From Streptomyces sp. SLBN-118 (GTDB lineage: Bacteria; Actinomycetota; Actinomycetes; Streptomycetales; Streptomycetaceae): a DNA stretch of 64,000 bases. The translations under genes and the position numbers were made by a program. Location of the stretch: NCBI RefSeq assembly GCF_006715635.1, contig NZ_VFNP01000001.1, positions 124,001-188,000 on the forward strand, written 5' to 3'. Below the pieces are notes generated by a model. The model made no database searches. It was given only the letters and a program-made list of their open reading frames with translations, and was not told the DNA's origin. Shown piece after piece: positions 61,231 to 64,000 of this stretch (position 1 is the first letter of the stretch; every line of letters begins with the position of its first letter).

Positions 61231-61455
61231 CCATGGCTTGCGCTGTGCGGCGCGAATGTTGCCATAGTGAAGATCCCGGTACAGCATCGGGTCCTCGGGC
61301 TCATCGGCCAGTTCGGCCACCGCCGATGCCCAGCTTCGTAGGAGTTGATGGTCGGCCGGGTCGGCCAGATTCGTGATCGCCTGTGGGGCTTGCTCCAGCA
61401 TTTCGGAGGCGAGGTCGCCGAGACTGCGCAGTCCCCGCGGCGAATATTTCGGCAG
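61230..61455 (-). pseudogene. Aminoglycoside phosphotransferase fragment
   Basis: On the minus strand the sequence reads SEMLEQAPQAITNLADPADH, QLLRSWASAVAELADEPEDP and MLYRDLHYGNIRAAQRKPWI. HYGN and the preceding RDLH form the catalytic loop of APH(6)/hydroxyurea-type kinases. The Asp of the DFD-like metal site and both ends of the gene are missing. Upstream sequence loses composition beyond about 61,455. It is a dead resistance gene cut by the IS630 fragment. Confidence 0.65.
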
Positions 61456-61694
61456 CGAGCTGCTCCGACAGAGGGGCGTGACGCGCAAACACACGAGGCA
61501 CCACCTGCAATGTGTTGCTGATGGGACCGCGAGTAGAAGAATCGTCGACGGAAGTACGCGGACTGCGGTCGATCTAGGAATTGCGATGCCCATGCAGACG
61601 AACAGGCGTTCCCCTTGTGTGTGTTGGTGATTAGCGCGACGCTGTCGGCACGCCAGACGTCAAAAACTGTGAGGCGGGCGTCCCAGGGGGAACA

Positions 61695-62123
61695 ATGCGC
61701 ATTTCCGGTATGGATATGAGAACGTGTTTAACCGTCGAGCAGGCCGCTTCCGTTTTCCAGGAGACCGCCGCGTCGATGTTCACTGGAGCGGCCAAGCTGT
61801 CTGCGGGGCTTCGTCGGCTCACCAATCAGTTGCCGGGCGCCCAACGGGTCGAGTTCTTCACCCCTCGCAGTGAGTCGCCTTTCGCAGCGCTGGAAAGCGA
61901 CGAGGCCGATTTCTGCGTCGGTGTATCAATACCCAAAGCCGCTGGCAGTGGTGGAGGAGTCGTGGTTGTGCAGTTCTTCGCTTGGGATCGAGGGGATCAC
62001 CGAGAGATCAGGCTCCGATCGCCCAGTACCATCGGCAGTTCTGGATCGACCCGTCAGGTGCTTGTTGGCTTGCGTCAAGCCTATGCGGCCAAGGATACGC
62101 AGCTTAAGATCCAAGAAGTCTAG
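61695..62123 (+). CDS. Hypothetical protein, first of a close pair
   Basis: A 142-residue protein from ATG 61695 behind GGGGGAAC. The N-terminal helices (MRTCLTVEQAASVFQETAAS, AAKLSAGLRRLTNQLPG) are followed by a beta-rich part (DEADFCVGVSIPKAAGSGGG, VVVVQFFAWDRGDHREIRLR). The pattern is that of a small alpha/beta protein. The next gene begins 50 bases later on the same strand. No family is recognised. Confidence 0.7.
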   Translation: MRISGMDMRTCLTVEQAASVFQETAASMFTGAAKLSAGLRRLTNQLPGAQRVEFFTPRSESPFAALESDEADFCVGVSIPKAAGSGGGVVVVQFFAWDRGDHREIRLRSPSTIGSSGSTRQVLVGLRQAYAAKDTQLKIQEV

Positions 62124-62173
62124 CTCCGCTCAATGTGCAACAGGCAGAAAATCACCCAACGTGGAGGATGGAA

Positions 62174-62380
62174 ATGCCGGACGAAGCAACCCAGGTCGAA
62201 GGCCAGCGCAAGGCAATTCGAGAGCACATTGAAAAGTATAAGAGGTTCAAGGCTGCCAATGACGACGGAGCCGCCCGGACAGCAACCAGCACCATCGAAA
62301 ACGCGCAATCCCATATCGAGAAGCTGCGCCGACGGAAGCCGAGCATCGCGTCTGACCCCCTGGACTCGTGGAGGCCGTAA
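62174..62380 (+). CDS. Small charged helical protein, second of the pair
   Basis: A 68-residue protein from ATG 62174 behind GGAGG (MPDEATQVEGQRKAIREHIE). It is nearly all helix, with a heptad-like distribution (KYKRFKAANDDGAARTATST, IENAQSHIEKLRRRKP). It may form a coiled coil or bind the upstream protein. The pairing with the gene at 61695 is inferred from spacing. Confidence 0.65.
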   Translation: MPDEATQVEGQRKAIREHIEKYKRFKAANDDGAARTATSTIENAQSHIEKLRRRKPSIASDPLDSWRP

Positions 62381-62530
62381 GCCGTTCACTTCAACTGCTA
62401 CGGCTGGACCTAGTTGTTCTGTCCACGGAGGTTGGTGACAGTGATCACGGCTGGGTGATCTTGAACGAGTGAGGGCCTTCCGGGTTCGGTGTGGATTGCG
62501 ACATCTCCACCGAACGATCAGAAGGCCCTC

Positions 62531-63484
62531 ATGCCCCACCGTAATGCACCCCTGACCGAGACCGGCCGCCTGCGCCTGGCCCGCTGCGTCGTCGAGGACG
62601 GCTGGCCGCTGCGCCGTGCCGCCGAACGCTTCCAGGTCTCGCCCACGACGGCTCAGCGGTGGGCCGGCCGCTACCGCGAACTGGGCGAGGCCGGGATGGC
62701 CGACCGCTCCTCCCGGCCCCACCACAGTCCGCGCCGGACACCGACCCGTACCGAGCGGCGGATCATCAAAGTCCGTGTGCTGCGCCGCTGGGGACCGGCC
62801 CGCATCGCCTACCTCCTCGGACTGAACCCGGCGACCGTGCACCGCGTTCTGATCCGCTACAGCCTCGCCCGCCTGGCCCACCTGGACCGCGTGACCGGCC
62901 GGGCGATCCGGCGCTACGAGCACGCCGCCCCGGGCGACCTCGTGCACGTCGACATCAAGAAACTCGGGAACATTCCCGACGGCGGCGGCCACAAGGTCCT
63001 CGGCCGGCCGGCGGGCCGCAAGAACCGGGCAGGCGTCGGCATGAGCTTCCTGCACAACGCGGTCGACGATCACTCCCGCCTGGCCTACAGCGAGATCCTC
63101 ACCGACGAGAAGAAGGAAACCGCCGTCGGATTCTGGCAACGGGCCAACGACTTCTTCACCGCCGCCGGGATCACCGTCAAGCGGGTCCTGACCGACAACG
63201 GCTCCTGCTACAAGTCACACCTGTGGCGCAACTCCCTTGCAGGGCAAGGCATTTCACACAAGCGCACCCGCCCCTACCGGCCCCAGACCAACGGGAAGGT
63301 GGAGAGGTTCAACCGGACCCTGTTGGATGAATGGGCCTACGCGAAGGCATACCGGACCGAGACCGAGCGACGCGAGGCCTACCCCATCTGGCTGCACACC
63401 TACAATCACCACCGCGGACACACCGCGCTCAAGGGCCAACCACCCGCCAGCCGCGTTCCCAACCTCACGGGTCAGTACACCTAG
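62531..63484 (+). CDS. IS481-family transposase; stop codon supplied by an IS630 insertion
   Basis: A 317-residue protein from ATG 62531 (MPHRNAPLTETGRLRLARCV). The helix-turn-helix is VEDGWPLRRAAERFQVSPTT. The rve domain has HVDIKKLGNIPDGGGHKVLG and AVDDHSRLAYSEILTDEKKE with Asp residues, VKRVLTDNGSCYKSHLW and the Glu in RPQTNGKVERFNRTLLDEWA. The left end begins near TGTTCTGTCCACGG (62415). The frame ends at TAG 63482-63484, where TA is the target site and G the first base of the adjacent IS630 end. The right end of IS481 is missing. Confidence 0.9.
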   Translation: MPHRNAPLTETGRLRLARCVVEDGWPLRRAAERFQVSPTTAQRWAGRYRELGEAGMADRSSRPHHSPRRTPTRTERRIIKVRVLRRWGPARIAYLLGLNPATVHRVLIRYSLARLAHLDRVTGRAIRRYEHAAPGDLVHVDIKKLGNIPDGGGHKVLGRPAGRKNRAGVGMSFLHNAVDDHSRLAYSEILTDEKKETAVGFWQRANDFFTAAGITVKRVLTDNGSCYKSHLWRNSLAGQGISHKRTRPYRPQTNGKVERFNRTLLDEWAYAKAYRTETERREAYPIWLHTYNHHRGHTALKGQPPASRVPNLTGQYT

Positions 63485-64000
63485 TGCTCTGACCGCCTAG
63501 CTGCGAGGCTGCGGCGGCGTGGGGGCGTCCGCCCCAGCGGATGCCTCTCTCGCTGCGGATGCGGGCGCGTTCCTTGCGTTCGGCGGCCAGGACGTCGCGG
63601 TGGCGGGCGTTGGCGTTGCGCCAGCGCAGGTAGGCATGCAGGGCCCGGGTCTGCACGGTGTGGTTGGGATAGTTCGAGTTGGCGATGGTGAACTGCCGAA
63701 GCGGTCCGAAGTGCGCCTCGATCGGGTTCGCCCACGAGGCGTAGGTCGGAGTGAAGCACAGTTCGGCCTTGTTCTTCTTCGCCCAGCGGCGGATGTCGCT
63801 CCCCTTGTGGGCGGACAGGTTATCCATGATCACATAGATCGGTGCGCCGTCAGGCCGGGCGGCACGGATCGTCTGCAGCGCGGCCAGCGTGTTCGCGGAG
63901 CCTTTCTTGCGGCGGTTGACGCCCCACAGGCGGTCGTCACAGACCGAGTAGCAGCCGTGGAAGTAGCGCACGCCGTGGGTGCGGTGGTACGTAGCCGGCA
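63465..64000 (-). pseudogene. IS630-family transposase, C-terminal part, running off the window
   Basis: The frame is open at the right edge. It reads ATYHRTHGVRYFHGCYSVCD, NRRKKGSANTLAALQTIRAA, IYVIMDNLSAHKGSDIRRWA with the second catalytic Asp, and PTYASWANPIEAHFGPLRQF with the catalytic Glu. The IS end (GTGCTCTGACCGCCTAG inward from 63484) is intact, and the frame continues 19 bases past it into IS481 sequence. Whether the gene is complete depends on sequence beyond 64000; it may be an ordinary CDS. Confidence 0.75.

Overview
The window reads as Streptomyces (or a close relative). GC is very high, GTG and TTG starts are common, and the families fit that genus: DUF3846, DUF5958, DUF6308, DUF6233, replication-relaxation proteins, excalibur proteins, bacterial Ku and DNRLRE/RHS secreted proteins. 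No rRNA, tRNA or housekeeping operon was seen. The density of insertion sequences, gene remnants and plasmid-type families suggests a chromosome arm or a linear plasmid / integrated element. This is inference, because no telomere or attachment site was found.

Layout. 1-9.7 kb holds exported proteins: an RHS/DNRLRE giant cut by the left edge, an M1 metallopeptidase lipoprotein, a membrane-anchored protein, a trypsin-like protease with FG-GAP-like repeats (frameshifted) and a small secreted protein. 10.2-16 kb holds a complete IS630 element and small accessory genes, including DUF5958, DUF3846 and an orphan antitoxin-like protein. 16.2-21.7 kb is a Wadjet type II-like defence operon: jetA and jetB are intact, jetC has lost its 3' end to an IS1182 remnant, and jetD is absent. 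22.2-23.1 kb is an IS5-type element. 23.1-28.5 kb holds a pentapeptide-repeat protein coupled to a broken CoiA-like gene, plus several copies and fragments of a small-gene family that share a 5' leader.

28.5-34.5 kb looks like a second defence-type cluster. It contains a headless OLD-like ATPase/TOPRIM nuclease, a HEPN plus zinc-ribbon protein, a broken TOPRIM-like gene, a DUF6308 protein and a large protein with a HEPN-like C terminus. 35-48 kb carries plasmid-type genes: excalibur proteins, a thermonuclease, Ku, a DUF6233 operon, an internally duplicated protein and a broken replication-relaxation gene with phased short repeats. 48.2-52.3 kb has an ISAs1 fragment and an intact 1,216-residue membrane-anchored STAND NTPase with 14 WD40 repeats. 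52.4-64 kb is mostly mobile DNA (IS4, IS110, IS21, IS1182, IS481 and two IS630 fragments). A SRPBCC/TetR gene pair there lies between two inverted resolvase ends, and a broken aminoglycoside kinase lies nearby.

The strongest themes are antiphage or antiplasmid systems in different states of decay, and a dispersed small-gene family with a conserved leader. More than a dozen single-base frameshifts hit otherwise recognisable genes, while long neighbours such as RHS, STAND, jetA and jetB stay intact. All family names come from recognising sequence; no database search was run.
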